A stretch of DNA of 64,000 bases from Aureivirga sp. CE67 (GTDB taxonomy: Bacteria; Bacteroidota; Bacteroidia; Flavobacteriales; Flavobacteriaceae). The stretch is from NCBI RefSeq assembly GCF_015767245.1, contig NZ_JADOTV010000021.1, positions 1,604 to 65,603 on the forward strand, written 5' to 3'. Shown here one piece after another: positions 43,249 to 52,883 of the stretch (positions are counted from its first letter, which is position 1; every line of letters starts with the position of its first letter). The notes beneath the pieces were generated by a model. That model did no database searches. It saw only the letters and a list, made by a program, of their open reading frames with translations, and was not told where the DNA came from. A program made the translations under genes and the position numbers.

Positions 43249-43695
43249 TTAGATAAATTCTGCCACCATTTTACAAACATCTTCTAAAAATCTTTCATCT
43301 TTTTCATTAAAAGCTGCTGGTGTTTTTGAGTCAATATCAATCTGCCCGATGTTTTCTCCATTTTTGAAAATCGGCACTACAATTTCCGACTTCACATAGA
43401 TGCTACAAGCGATATAATTATCTTGTGCATGCACGTCATCTACCACAAAATTTTCATTGCTCACTGCTACTTGCCCACAAATTCCTTTTCCAAAAGGAAT
43501 AATTGTATGATCCGTTTCTTCACCTGTGTATTGTGCAAGCTTCAATTCTGACTTATCTCCATTTTTAAAATAAAATCCAACCCAGTCATACGTATCTAAT
43601 TCTCTTTCGATTGTATCTGTGATTGCTTGTAATTTTTCTTCTTTTGTGTTGAAAAGCTTGATTTGCTCTTCAATTTTTTGTTTTAATGCTTCCAT
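43249..43695 (-). CDS. GAF-domain protein, fRMsr-like
   Basis: A 148-residue single GAF domain close to free-methionine-(R)-sulfoxide reductase. Family segments are YDWVGFYF, PFGKGICGQVA (C73) and DNYIACSIYVKSEIVVPIF (C97), then IGQIDIDS. The third, upstream cysteine found in the E. coli-type enzyme is replaced (TDHTIIP here), while the two others remain. It may still reduce free Met-R-sulfoxide with two cysteines. Cytoplasmic; transcribed alone. Confidence 0.85.
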   Translation of the reverse strand: MEALKQKIEEQIKLFNTKEEKLQAITDTIERELDTYDWVGFYFKNGDKSELKLAQYTGEETDHTIIPFGKGICGQVAVSNENFVVDDVHAQDNYIACSIYVKSEIVVPIFKNGENIGQIDIDSKTPAAFNEKDERFLEDVCKMVAEFI

Positions 43696-43810
43696 GTTTA
43701 TTTCTTTAGTGTAAATTTGGCTTTTAATTTAAATACTTTAAGTAGAATTTTGAATTAATTGAAATTTATCAATCTACTGTTTTCAAATGGGAACTCGTGT
43801 AAATATTTAC

Positions 43811-43840
43811 GCACCCCTAGCCCCTCTCAAGAGGGGAATT
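43811..43840. repeat. Interspersed CCCCTCTCAAGAGGGG element, copy 1
   Basis: GCACCCCTAGCCCCTCTCAA followed by GAGGGGAATT; the core CCCCTCTCAAGAGGGG forms a short hairpin. Close copies are at 54957 and 61123, and pieces flank the nested element near 55681 and 55861. The element is non-coding. Confidence 0.8.
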
Positions 43841-43913
43841 TCAAAAACTGGATTTTTATAAAAATATTCGCAATTCCATTTAAGTAAACCTTGCAAAATT
43901 AAGGACAATTCAC

Positions 43914-44480
43914 ATGAAAAAAAACAAATATTTGTTGCTATTTCTCTTAAAGTTTTTCGGAACGTATTTTTTGCTATTTATACTTTACAATTCGTATTTA
44001 AATAGCAATCAGGTTACTGCCCCGTATTTTTCTTGTGAACCAATTACGCAAAATGTTGCAATGTTGACCAAACGGCTAGGAGACTTGGTCGGGTTTCCAA
44101 TGCGATTATTACAAAGTGAAACGGACCTTTCTGTGTTGGTTTATACTAATTCAGAAAATCCAATTGTTGCAATTGTGGAAGGTTGTAACGCTATTAGTGT
44201 AATTATTTTATTTATTTCTTTTATCGTTGCTTTTTCTGGTAAATTTTTAACAACTTCCCTATACATTTTATTAGGTAGTATTTCGATTTATTTTTTCAAT
44301 ATTTTTCGAATTTTTACACTAATTATCATCCCTGAATATTATCCAAACTCGCAAGAATTCATGCATCATTATGTATTTCCAACGATGATTTATGGTTATA
44401 CTTTTCTACTTTGGGTTTTGTGGATTAAAAAATTTGCCAGTTTCAATTTAAAAAAGAAAGAAGATGCACAGACTGCTTAG
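43914..44480 (+). CDS. xrtF: Exosortase family protein XrtF
   Basis: A 188-residue multi-pass membrane protein. The exosortase catalytic triad is visible: C91 in VEGCNAISV, R132 in NIFRIFTLI, and H151/H152 in FMHHYVFP. These are cysteine transpeptidase-like sorting enzymes of the outer envelope. XrtF is the flavobacterial form whose substrate proteins are not well defined. The next gene overlaps by 17 bp and encodes its usual partner. Confidence 0.92.
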   Translation: MKKNKYLLLFLLKFFGTYFLLFILYNSYLNSNQVTAPYFSCEPITQNVAMLTKRLGDLVGFPMRLLQSETDLSVLVYTNSENPIVAIVEGCNAISVIILFISFIVAFSGKFLTTSLYILLGSISIYFFNIFRIFTLIIIPEYYPNSQEFMHHYVFPTMIYGYTFLLWVLWIKKFASFNLKKKEDAQTA

Positions 44481-44895
44481 AATTTCTCTGATAATCGTCG
44501 GTTTTTTTAGTTTAATTATTGTTCGTTTTCTTTCTGATAAATTCTTGGAAGATCCGCTAAAAATCTTTTTTGAAACGAATTCTATTTCTAGTGTTTTGCC
44601 TAAAATTGATTTTTGGACACAATTCTTGAAAAATAGCTTGTTGTTTTTTTCCAATGAGATTATTTCTATCGGAATTCTTTTTCTTTTTTTCTTGGACAAA
44701 AATGTGGTGAAATTTGCTCTTTGGTTTTATCAAATTGCTTTTGTTATTCTAAGTATTTCTTTTTTTGTTTTACTAGAAATCAATAATCCAGATTATAATC
44801 GAATTCTATTTTACATTCGACGATTTCTGATTCATCCAATTTTTCTGTTAGTTTTACTTCCTGCTTTTTATTTTCAGAAGAAGAAGGAAATTTAA
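44464..44895 (+). CDS. Exosortase F system-associated protein
   Basis: A 143-residue protein with about four hydrophobic segments and a basic C-terminus (PAFYFQKKKEI). Overlap by 17 bp with xrtF and its size fit the exosortase F system-associated membrane protein family that always pairs with XrtF. An accessory or stabilising role is inferred from the fixed pairing. No catalytic motif is visible. Confidence 0.85.
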   Translation: MHRLLRISLIIVGFFSLIIVRFLSDKFLEDPLKIFFETNSISSVLPKIDFWTQFLKNSLLFFSNEIISIGILFLFFLDKNVVKFALWFYQIAFVILSISFFVLLEINNPDYNRILFYIRRFLIHPIFLLVLLPAFYFQKKKEI

Positions 44896-44902
44896 AACAA
44901 AA

Positions 44903-44934
44903 AAAGCATATTAAATTTTCACTCAATATGCTTT
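44903..44934. terminator. Terminator between converging genes
   Basis: AAAGCATATT (44903-44912) pairs with AATATGCTTT (44925-44934), an A-tract on the left and T-rich on the right. Confidence 0.85.
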
Positions 44935-44958
44935 CTAATTTTTATTTCTTTTACCAAA

Positions 44959-47331
44959 TTAACTCACAGAAATACTTTGTAATTCGTCAATTGTAATTGG
45001 TTCGATAATATTTTCATCGTAATTAATTTCAACACGTAAGGCTTTTAAACCTACAATTCCTTGAAGATCTTCGATATCTAAATATTCAACTGTTTCTTTC
45101 AGGTAATTTTTAGACTGTAAGAACTGAATATATTTCACATACTCCGCAGCTTCTTTATCTTGCGTGTAAACAATTGCTAATTTTCCAGGTTGTGTCAATC
45201 GCTCTGAAGTTCCTTTCACTAAAGATTTATCAATTCGTTTTTTAATAATTTCATAACGAATATTATAAGCTCCATTTACATCAAATTGCTTTTCATCCAT
45301 TCGGAATTTAATCGAAAGTGGCATGTGATGCACTAAAACTAAAGAAGCAATTTGAAGCGAAAACTGATTTTCTTTTTCCAGTTGTTTCGCAAGATTCTCC
45401 ATCTCACAAATAGATTGTAATTGCCATAATCTTAAATTATGCAGATACAACATATTGAAATTCTTATTTCGCACTAAAGACTGCCCGATATACATATTAA
45501 AATCAACACCATCAGTCTTAAATCTCTCGAAATAATGTGGAAACATATTCTGTGCTTCCACTTGCTTTGAATCTAGATAATCTGCTAAAACAGTATTCAA
45601 ACGCGTTACATAATCTTCGTATGTTTTACGTTTTTCATAAACCACCATAATTTTCGGATCAATTCTTTCGTCATAAGCTTCTACTAAAGCTTTTAAACTA
45701 GAATTAATAGTTTTTATATGGCTAAATACTGGATAAATATCTTTTTTCAAAAAATCTGTAATTCCTACTTCATCTCCTGATTTTATTCCTTGTCTGATTT
45801 GTTTTAAATAACGATCAATTCTGAAAATCAACTCTTCATAAATTGGTAATTTATCCAACTTACAAGTTTCATTCAAAATTGCGATTGCCATTTCTAGTTG
45901 TGCAATCAAATCTTGTTGAATTGCTTTATTTCTAGCAACAGAAGAACCTTTGATATCACATTGTCCATAAATCGGATATACATTATCAAAAATAATATCT
46001 TCTAGTTTGGCATTTTTAATTTTATTCATTTTCTGAATCAAATAATTCTCTACCGCATCATGAAAACGCCATTTCACACTTGGATGAATAGACGTATAAT
46101 GCTCTTGAATTAAAGATTCGAATTGATTGTATTCTTCTTGAACAGAACGCTGAACAGCAGTAATAAAAAGTGGTAAAATATCATCTAATTTCTGCACATT
46201 TACAGAATTCAGTTCATGTTTTCTTCTAGAACCAAGCTCCATAATTCCAAGATGATCTTCGTCTAGCTCAATAGGAACTAACACAAAACTTTGAATATCT
46301 TGTTTTTTTAGAACTGTATAAAAATCGTTATAGTCATTTTTCTCTCCGTAAAGTTCTAAGTCAGAAATCGTAAATATTTTCTTATGATTAAAAACATTAT
46401 TCAAGATAGAATTACAGAAAAAATGTCTTGTACATTCACAATGAATTTCTTCAAAAAGTAAACTATGTACATTTTTCACTGCTGTTTTCTGTGTTTTAGA
46501 CTCTGTTCTATTGATGATTGAAAATCCAAATTCTAAATCTGGAATATTCATCAATTTCCTTAAGTCTTCTTGAAAACGAAACACAGCTTCATCATCTTTT
46601 TCTAATAATGTCGTATGAATATTTGAAATAATTTCTTCTGTAGTAACATCAAAAAGATTCATGATTCCGAAACCATCAATAGTGTAGCTTTCTGCTGGAA
46701 TTTTTTCTTTCCAAGCTTCAATATCATCAAAATTATCTAATAAATAATTGAAATCATCTTCTGATAAATCCGGAGAACCTTCTGTCTTTTTTATTTCACA
46801 AAAATCAGAGTTAAAAGCTGCTCTATAAGTATATAATTTATCTTCTTTTACATTTGGAATATCATAGAAAAACGGACGTTTCATATCAATATTCTTCCCA
46901 TAATAAAGAGAAAGAACAAAAGAACAACACATCACATAAATCTTAGATTCATCGAAATTTCTGATTTGTAGATCAAATCCTTCTCCTGCATTATCTACAA
47001 TATTTTTAAACCTTTCAGAAAGTTTAAACATGGTCATATCAAAAGGAATACAACCAGCTTTGATTTCGTTTTTCTCTAAAAATTCTGGAAAAAGAAAACG
47101 CATTAAATAATCTATCGGTTCCGCATATTTTTTCAATAACTGCAGATCTTCAAATCCGTGTAATAAATCTGGATAATCTTCAAAAATCTTCAATCCTTTT
47201 GGTGCTGCATCATGCAACACACTTTTCGGATCATTCGCATGTTTTTGCAAATAATCGTATATCGCTCTAAAATGAATATTAAAACGAACAGGTAAATCTC
47301 TTTTGTTATTTCTTGAAAAAATGATATCCAT
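44959..47331 (-). CDS. Large GAF-domain protein
   Basis: A 790-residue cytoplasmic protein without signal peptide or membrane segments. A GAF-like region can be seen at about 280-395, with SFVLVPIELDEDHLGIMELGS as its core beta hairpin. The regions on both sides are helical; the second half holds long helices (KTYEDYVTRLNTVLADYLDSK). No kinase, cyclase or HTH output domain is visible. Similar large GAF proteins occur in flavobacteria, next to der; the function is unknown. Confidence 0.75.
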   Translation of the reverse strand: MDIIFSRNNKRDLPVRFNIHFRAIYDYLQKHANDPKSVLHDAAPKGLKIFEDYPDLLHGFEDLQLLKKYAEPIDYLMRFLFPEFLEKNEIKAGCIPFDMTMFKLSERFKNIVDNAGEGFDLQIRNFDESKIYVMCCSFVLSLYYGKNIDMKRPFFYDIPNVKEDKLYTYRAAFNSDFCEIKKTEGSPDLSEDDFNYLLDNFDDIEAWKEKIPAESYTIDGFGIMNLFDVTTEEIISNIHTTLLEKDDEAVFRFQEDLRKLMNIPDLEFGFSIINRTESKTQKTAVKNVHSLLFEEIHCECTRHFFCNSILNNVFNHKKIFTISDLELYGEKNDYNDFYTVLKKQDIQSFVLVPIELDEDHLGIMELGSRRKHELNSVNVQKLDDILPLFITAVQRSVQEEYNQFESLIQEHYTSIHPSVKWRFHDAVENYLIQKMNKIKNAKLEDIIFDNVYPIYGQCDIKGSSVARNKAIQQDLIAQLEMAIAILNETCKLDKLPIYEELIFRIDRYLKQIRQGIKSGDEVGITDFLKKDIYPVFSHIKTINSSLKALVEAYDERIDPKIMVVYEKRKTYEDYVTRLNTVLADYLDSKQVEAQNMFPHYFERFKTDGVDFNMYIGQSLVRNKNFNMLYLHNLRLWQLQSICEMENLAKQLEKENQFSLQIASLVLVHHMPLSIKFRMDEKQFDVNGAYNIRYEIIKKRIDKSLVKGTSERLTQPGKLAIVYTQDKEAAEYVKYIQFLQSKNYLKETVEYLDIEDLQGIVGLKALRVEINYDENIIEPITIDELQSISVS

Positions 47332-47392
47332 AGATTGTGTACTCTTTCTATTTCTTGTGAGCTACAAAAATACTGCTTTTTTTACAAAAACT

Positions 47393-47422
47393 AAAAAAAC
47401 GCCCCGAATCGAGACGTTTTTT
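47393..47422 (-). terminator. Terminator after der
   Basis: On the minus strand AAAAAACGTCTCG pairs with CGGGGCGTTTTTTT through G-U and G-C pairs with an ATT loop, followed by T. It lies 23 bp beyond the der stop. Confidence 0.8.
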
Positions 47423-47444
47423 AAAGATTATTTTATGTTTTCTA

Positions 47445-48770
47445 TTACTTTTTACGCATATAAATAGAAATTGGAACTCCAGAGAAATCATAGTGCTCTC
47501 TTAATTGATTTTCCAAATATCTCTTATACGGATCTCTTACATATTGTGGTAAGTTCGCAAAGAATGCAAATTGAGGTGTTCTTGTTGGTAACTGCATACA
47601 ATATTTAATCTTCACAAATTTTCCTTTTGTTGCAGGTGGAGAATAGTTCTCGATAATTTCCAACATTGTTTCATTCAACTTACTTGTAGGAATTCTTCTC
47701 TTACGGTTTTTATGAACCTCAACAGCAGTCTCAATTGCTTTATAAATTCTTTGTTTTGTTAAAGCAGAAATAAAGACAACAGGAACATCTGTAAATGGTT
47801 CCATTTGCTTACGAACCATTTCTTCATATTTCTTCATGGTATTTGTTTCTTTATTTTCAACCAAATCCCATTTATTAATCAATACAACAACTCCTTTTCT
47901 ATTCTTCTCTGCTAACCAGAAAATATTTTGATCTTGACTTTCGAATCCTCTCGTAGCATCTACTACTACAATCGCTACATCACAATGCTCAATTGCACGA
48001 ACAGCACGCATTACAGAATAAAATTCTAAATCTTCTTTTACTTTAGACTTCTTACGAATCCCTGCAGTATCTACTAAATTGAACTCAAAACCAAAACGGT
48101 TATACTTCGTATCAATAGAATCCCTTGTAGTTCCTGCAATATTCGTTACAATATTTCTATCCTCTCCAATTAATGCATTAATAAAAGATGATTTCCCTGC
48201 ATTTGGTCTTCCAACGATAGCAAATCTTGGTAAATCTTCTTTTTCTTCATCTTCTTCAGAAACTGGTTCTTCTTTTTCTTCTGGTAAAACTTTTACAAGA
48301 GCATCTAATAATTCTCCTGTTCCACCTCCATTGATAGAAGAAATTGGATAATATTCTCCTAATCCTAAATTATAGAACTCTAATGCATCATCCTGACGCA
48401 TAGAATTATCTACTTTATTTACAGCTAAAAGAATTGGTTTTGTTACTTTTCTTAGAAGTTTCGCTACTTCCTCATCCATAGGAGTAATTCCATCTACAAC
48501 ATCTACAACAAAAATTAAAGCATCCGCCTCGTCAATAGCTAGCTGAACTTGCTTTCTAATTTCTCCTTCAAATATGTCGTCTGAACCTTTTACATATCCT
48601 CCAGTATCAATTAAAGAAAACTCTCTACCAATCCATTCACTTTTCCCATAATGTCTATCTCTTGTAACTCCACTAACCGAATCTACGATTGCTTCTCTTC
48701 TCTGTATTAATCTATTGAAAAATGTTGATTTCCCAACATTTGGTCTTCCTACTATGGCTACTATACTCAT
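47445..48770 (-). CDS. der: Ribosome-assembly GTPase Der (EngA)
   Basis: A 441-residue protein with two tandem GTPase domains: Walker [10 protein letters not shown] (near 8-16) and GRPNAGKSS (near 182-190), each followed by DTGG or DTAG and NKVD or NKWD motifs, and a C-terminal KH-like domain. It acts in 50S ribosome assembly. Length and motif order are typical. A -7 box is at 48797-48804. Confidence 0.97.
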   Translation of the reverse strand: MSIVAIVGRPNVGKSTFFNRLIQRREAIVDSVSGVTRDRHYGKSEWIGREFSLIDTGGYVKGSDDIFEGEIRKQVQLAIDEADALIFVVDVVDGITPMDEEVAKLLRKVTKPILLAVNKVDNSMRQDDALEFYNLGLGEYYPISSINGGGTGELLDALVKVLPEEKEEPVSEEDEEKEDLPRFAIVGRPNAGKSSFINALIGEDRNIVTNIAGTTRDSIDTKYNRFGFEFNLVDTAGIRKKSKVKEDLEFYSVMRAVRAIEHCDVAIVVVDATRGFESQDQNIFWLAEKNRKGVVVLINKWDLVENKETNTMKKYEEMVRKQMEPFTDVPVVFISALTKQRIYKAIETAVEVHKNRKRRIPTSKLNETMLEIIENYSPPATKGKFVKIKYCMQLPTRTPQFAFFANLPQYVRDPYKRYLENQLREHYDFSGVPISIYMRKK

Positions 48771-48796
48771 CTTCTATAAGAAATATATATTTTTTG

Positions 48797-48804
48797 CAAA
48801 GGTA
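48797..48804 (-). promoter_or_regulatory. TACCTTTG -7 box of der
   Basis: On the minus strand TACCTTTG matches TANNTTTG and lies 26 bp before the der start codon. Confidence 0.55.
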
Positions 48805-48883
48805 TCACTTTTTAAGTAATTAGATTATCTTAAAATTAGTCATTTTTAATTCTTTATAATAGAAGAACCTTTCTTTTCTTTTT

Positions 48884-49912
48884 TTATGGTTTTAATTTTT
48901 CAATAAACTCCTCTACTTTCTCTTCTTTTGTAGCCCAAGAAGTAACAATTCTAAGTGCAATATTATTTTCATCAATTTCTTTCCATCTATAAAAAATAAA
49001 ATCTTTTTCTAGTTTTTGAATTAATTCTTTTGGTAAAATTGGAAAAATCTGATTTGTAGTAGAATCAGCTAACATCTTGTAACCTTGATCTAAAATAGCT
49101 TTCGTTAATTTTTCTGCCATTTTATTTGCATGCTTTGCCAAAGTAAAATATAAATCATCCTTAAACAATTCTCTGAACTGCGTACTCAAAAGTCTCCCTT
49201 TTGATAGCATTGCTCCTTTTTGCTTTATATGAAATGGAAAATCTTCTTGTAATTTTTCATTATTCACAACAATTACTTCTCCCAATAATGCTCCATTCTT
49301 TGTTCCTCCAATTGTAAATACATCTGTATTTTTCGCAACATCTTCTAAAGTCAAATCATTATCCGAAGCTGTAAGAGCAGCACCTAATCTTGCTCCGTCT
49401 AAGAATAAATACATCTTATTTTCTTTTGCAAATGCATACAATTCTTCTAATTCCTTTTTTGTATAAATCGTTCCTACTTCTGTAGAATTCGAGATATAAA
49501 TCATCTTTGGTTTTACAACATGTGGACCAAAATCATGCTCTTTTAACACAGGAAGAATTAACTCTTTTGTTATTTTCCCATTTGTTGATTCTACAACATT
49601 TATTTTATGCCCTGTTGCTTCAATTGCTCCTGCTTCTCTAAGAGTAATATGCCCTGTATCTACAGAAATCACTGACTCATGAGGTCTTAAAGCAGAAGAA
49701 ATTATAATTAAATTAGCTTGTGTTCCTCCTGAAACAAAAAATATTTCAGAGGAATTTTGATTCATTTTTTGATGTAAAATTGTTTTCGTTTCTTCAGCAA
49801 TAACATCATTCCCATAACCTTCCATTTGCTGAAAATTACTTTCACTTAATGCTTTTAAAATAGCAGGATGCGCTCCCTCACTATAATCATTTAAAAAGCT
49901 ATACTTCTCCAT
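48884..49912 (-). CDS. Threonine aldolase family PLP enzyme
   Basis: About 342 residues from ATG 49912 (MEKYSFLNDYSEGAHPAIL); the ATG at 49939 adds nine unlike residues. A fold type I PLP enzyme of the beta-eliminating lyase/threonine aldolase group: FFVSGGTQANLIII binds the PLP phosphate, LFLDGARLGAAL provides the Asp, and FTIGGTKNGALLGE holds the Schiff-base lysine. It should split L-threonine or L-allo-threonine to glycine and acetaldehyde. The LysR regulator upstream in the same direction may be related. Confidence 0.9.
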   Translation of the reverse strand: MEKYSFLNDYSEGAHPAILKALSESNFQQMEGYGNDVIAEETKTILHQKMNQNSSEIFFVSGGTQANLIIISSALRPHESVISVDTGHITLREAGAIEATGHKINVVESTNGKITKELILPVLKEHDFGPHVVKPKMIYISNSTEVGTIYTKKELEELYAFAKENKMYLFLDGARLGAALTASDNDLTLEDVAKNTDVFTIGGTKNGALLGEVIVVNNEKLQEDFPFHIKQKGAMLSKGRLLSTQFRELFKDDLYFTLAKHANKMAEKLTKAILDQGYKMLADSTTNQIFPILPKELIQKLEKDFIFYRWKEIDENNIALRIVTSWATKEEKVEEFIEKLKP

Positions 49913-49992
49913 TTTTAAACTATAATTTTTATAGTACAAAGATATTACTCCTAAAACTCACAAACAATAACTATACATTTGGATAGTAGCAA

Positions 49993-50838
49993 TTAGATAG
50001 TCAAAAACTTCTGTAAACGTTGTGATTTATTCTCAGAATTCCATGCTAAAACGATTCCTCTTTTAAATTCAATATTAGATAAAGGAATAAATCTTACATC
50101 TTCAGGATATTGTTTTGGTTTTGCCATTAGGGATATTCCTATTCCAGATGAAATTAAACCTAAAAGTACTTCGCTATGTTGGGCAGAAAAAACAGGAATT
50201 GGTTCTATTTTTCGTTTAGAAAATTCAGCATATATTTCTTGTGAAAGCATACAACTTTCATGTTTGATAAAAGGTTGTGCATCTATTGCTTCAATTTCTA
50301 TTTTTTCTTTATTTGCTAAAGGATGATTTTTCGAAACAACTAGTTCTAATTTTTCTTCATATAAAAACCTTGATTCTAAATCTGATTTCTCTGTGAATTC
50401 TTGTTCTGAAAAAATAACATCTAGCTCATTTTTATGAATCAAATCCACCAACTCTTGCTCATTCCCTTCTACTAATTTGATTTGATAATTTGGATACAAT
50501 TCTTGAAAACTCTTCAAAATTGGAATCACAAAATCCGTATGATGAATTGTTGCTAATATTCCTATTTTAATTTCTTTTGACTCTGTATCCTTAAATTCAC
50601 CTTCGATTTCTCCCCACAAAGCCAAAAGTTGTTTTGCTTTTTCTAATAATACTTTTCCTTCTGAGGTTAACTCAACATTTCTTTTATCTCTTACAAAAAG
50701 TTTGCAATCCAGATATTCTTCTAATTTTTTAATTCCAGATGAGAATGTTGATTGTACTACAAAAACCTTTTCTGCGGCTTTTGTAAAATTCTTTGTTTCT
50801 GCTAAAACAACAAAATACTTGATAAACTGTAAATTCAT
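49993..50838 (-). CDS. LysR family transcriptional regulator
   Basis: A 281-residue LysR regulator: N-terminal winged helix (FIKYFVVLAETKNFTKAAEKVFVVQSTFSSGIKKLEE) and C-terminal periplasmic-binding-like effector domain (KIGILATIHHTDFVIPILK). The effector is unknown. It is divergent from the bestrophin cluster 133 bp away, and 54 bp upstream of the aldolase gene in the same direction, so it could act on either. Confidence 0.93.
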   Translation of the reverse strand: MNLQFIKYFVVLAETKNFTKAAEKVFVVQSTFSSGIKKLEEYLDCKLFVRDKRNVELTSEGKVLLEKAKQLLALWGEIEGEFKDTESKEIKIGILATIHHTDFVIPILKSFQELYPNYQIKLVEGNEQELVDLIHKNELDVIFSEQEFTEKSDLESRFLYEEKLELVVSKNHPLANKEKIEIEAIDAQPFIKHESCMLSQEIYAEFSKRKIEPIPVFSAQHSEVLLGLISSGIGISLMAKPKQYPEDVRFIPLSNIEFKRGIVLAWNSENKSQRLQKFLTI

Positions 50839-50970
50839 AATCTATTTTATCGATTATTTTAATCTAATAAATCTGTTTTGCAAATATATAAATCTTACGT
50901 TAATTTGCATTTCCAAAACATAAATAAATATCAATAACCACTAAATTAAATAGTTATTAAATAAAACATC

Positions 50971-52074
50971 ATGTATACTAAAAGAAATTATTCCTTAAAA
51001 ACAATGCTAAATTGGACTAGAAGATATCTCTATATTTTCTTTCTTTTTTCTGCTATACCTGTTTTTTTATTCAAAATTATCGGATGGAATTGGCTGCACC
51101 TTCCTTGGCTTCCAATATCATTAATTGGTACTGCCTTAGCTTTTATTGTTGGATTTAAAAACAATGCAGCTTACGGAAGACTTTGGGAAGCTAGAAAAAT
51201 ATATGGAGGAATTGTAAATACTTCTAGGTCATTAACAATAATGGTAAATGATTTTATCACAAATGAATTTAGTCCAAAAAAATATTCTGACGAGGAATTA
51301 TTTAAAATTAAAAAAAGAATAGTTCTAAGACATATTGCATGGATGACTTCTTTGAGATATGCTTTAAGGCAGATGAAACCTTGGGAAAGATCACATATCA
51401 ATAATTCAGACATCGAACACATGAAAGCTGAAGGAATTAAGATTCATGAATGCTCATATACTTTAAAAGATGAATTAAAAGGATATCTAAGCAAAGAGGA
51501 AGAAAATGAAATTTTAAAGAAAACTAATAAGCAAACTGCAACTCTAAATCTACAATCAAAAGAGTTTAAAGATCTAAAATTAAACAAACTAATAGATGAT
51601 TTCCGACACATGGAAATGGAGCGAATAATAGTAGAACTATTTACACTTCAAGGAAAAGCAGAACGTATTAAAAATTTTCCATATCCAAGACAGTTTGCTA
51701 CGCTAAACTTATTCTTCATTTGGATTTTCGTTTTTATTCTTCCTTATGGAATCATGAATGAATTTGAAAAAATTGGAGATACTATTCTTGCGAATGCTAA
51801 TAGTAATAATGGACAAATATTGGATTTAGTACAATATCATATTGGAGAAAATTTCGTTTGGCTATCTATTCCTTTCAGTATGGTTATTTCATGGATTTTC
51901 CACACGATGGAAAGAATTGGTGAAGTTTCTGAAAATCCTTTTGAAGGAATGTCAAATGATGTTCCGATAACAACAATTTCAAGAGCAATCGAAATAGATA
52001 TGAGAGAGATGATTGGTGATGATGAAAATGAAATACCAAAACCAATTCCTGTCATTTCAAACACACAAATGTAA
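50971..52074 (+). CDS. Bestrophin family (UPF0187) ion channel
   Basis: A 367-residue protein. The family pattern WTRRYLYIFFLFSAIPVFL, GTALAFIVGFKNNAAYGRLWEARK and FTLQGKAERIKNFPYPRQ is clear, as is the C-terminal VFILPYGI... SNPFE-like region (ENPFEGMSNDVPI). Bacterial bestrophins are pentameric inner-membrane channels, mostly cation-selective. It is the first gene of a four-gene plus-strand cluster. Confidence 0.93.
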   Translation: MYTKRNYSLKTMLNWTRRYLYIFFLFSAIPVFLFKIIGWNWLHLPWLPISLIGTALAFIVGFKNNAAYGRLWEARKIYGGIVNTSRSLTIMVNDFITNEFSPKKYSDEELFKIKKRIVLRHIAWMTSLRYALRQMKPWERSHINNSDIEHMKAEGIKIHECSYTLKDELKGYLSKEEENEILKKTNKQTATLNLQSKEFKDLKLNKLIDDFRHMEMERIIVELFTLQGKAERIKNFPYPRQFATLNLFFIWIFVFILPYGIMNEFEKIGDTILANANSNNGQILDLVQYHIGENFVWLSIPFSMVISWIFHTMERIGEVSENPFEGMSNDVPITTISRAIEIDMREMIGDDENEIPKPIPVISNTQM

Positions 52075-52099
52075 AATCAAAAAAACAAAAACAAGAATT

Positions 52100-52879
52100 A
52101 TGAAAACAGATAATGCCGTAGCTATAAAAGAAAAATTCTTTGTAGTTACAAACGAACCCGGATTCCATGTTCAATCTTTACCAACATGGGCAGATAATGG
52201 AGATCTTAAAGAAATTTTTGATGAAAAATTTGATCTCAATAATGTAAAACGAGTAGAAATTCCAGAAGTACCAGGTGCTTTTCAATTACTAAATGTATTG
52301 ACAGAAAGTGAAACTGAAAAAATTATAGAAATAGCAGAAACTTTAGGTTTTCACGAAGATTCTCCTGTTTCCCTTCCACATAGTGTTCGACATAATGAAA
52401 ACTTTAATTGGGTTGCAAGTGAAATAGTTGATCATACACTTTGGAATCGTTCAAAACATTTAGTGAATGAAGAATATAAAGGACAAACTGCTAAAGGTAT
52501 TAATGCTCGATTTCGATTTTATAAATATGGAGAAGGAGATTTCTTCAAACCACATACTGATGGCGCATGGCCTGGAAGTAGAGTTATAGATAATAAATTA
52601 ATTCCTAATGCTTATCCTGGTTTATATAGTCAATATACTTATTTGATTTTATTAAGTGATGATTTTGAAGGAGGAAGTACTGAATTTATGGTTAGTAAAT
52701 CTGATCCTACTAAACCAGCTAGAATCGAATCTGATATGAATATTGTAAAAATAAGAACTCCAAAAGGAGCTATTTTATGTTTTCCTCATGGAACACACCC
52801 TCTTCATTGTTTACATTCTAGTGAAAAAATAACAAAGGGTGTGAAATATATTATTCGTACAGACATTTTATTTGGTTAA
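52100..52879 (+). CDS. Prolyl-4-hydroxylase-like 2OG-Fe(II) oxygenase
   Basis: About 259 residues from ATG 52100 (MKTDNAVAIKEKFFV); the ATG at 52013 would overlap the bestrophin gene by 62 bp. The double-stranded beta-helix shows iron ligands H152 and D154 (FFKPHTDG) and H239, with K249 ten residues later (HSSEKITKGVKY), the spacing of prolyl 4-hydroxylases. Substrate unknown. It stops 4 bp before the aldehyde dehydrogenase, so they are likely co-translated. Confidence 0.85.
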   Translation: MKTDNAVAIKEKFFVVTNEPGFHVQSLPTWADNGDLKEIFDEKFDLNNVKRVEIPEVPGAFQLLNVLTESETEKIIEIAETLGFHEDSPVSLPHSVRHNENFNWVASEIVDHTLWNRSKHLVNEEYKGQTAKGINARFRFYKYGEGDFFKPHTDGAWPGSRVIDNKLIPNAYPGLYSQYTYLILLSDDFEGGSTEFMVSKSDPTKPARIESDMNIVKIRTPKGAILCFPHGTHPLHCLHSSEKITKGVKYIIRTDILFG

Positions 52880-52883
52880 AAAA

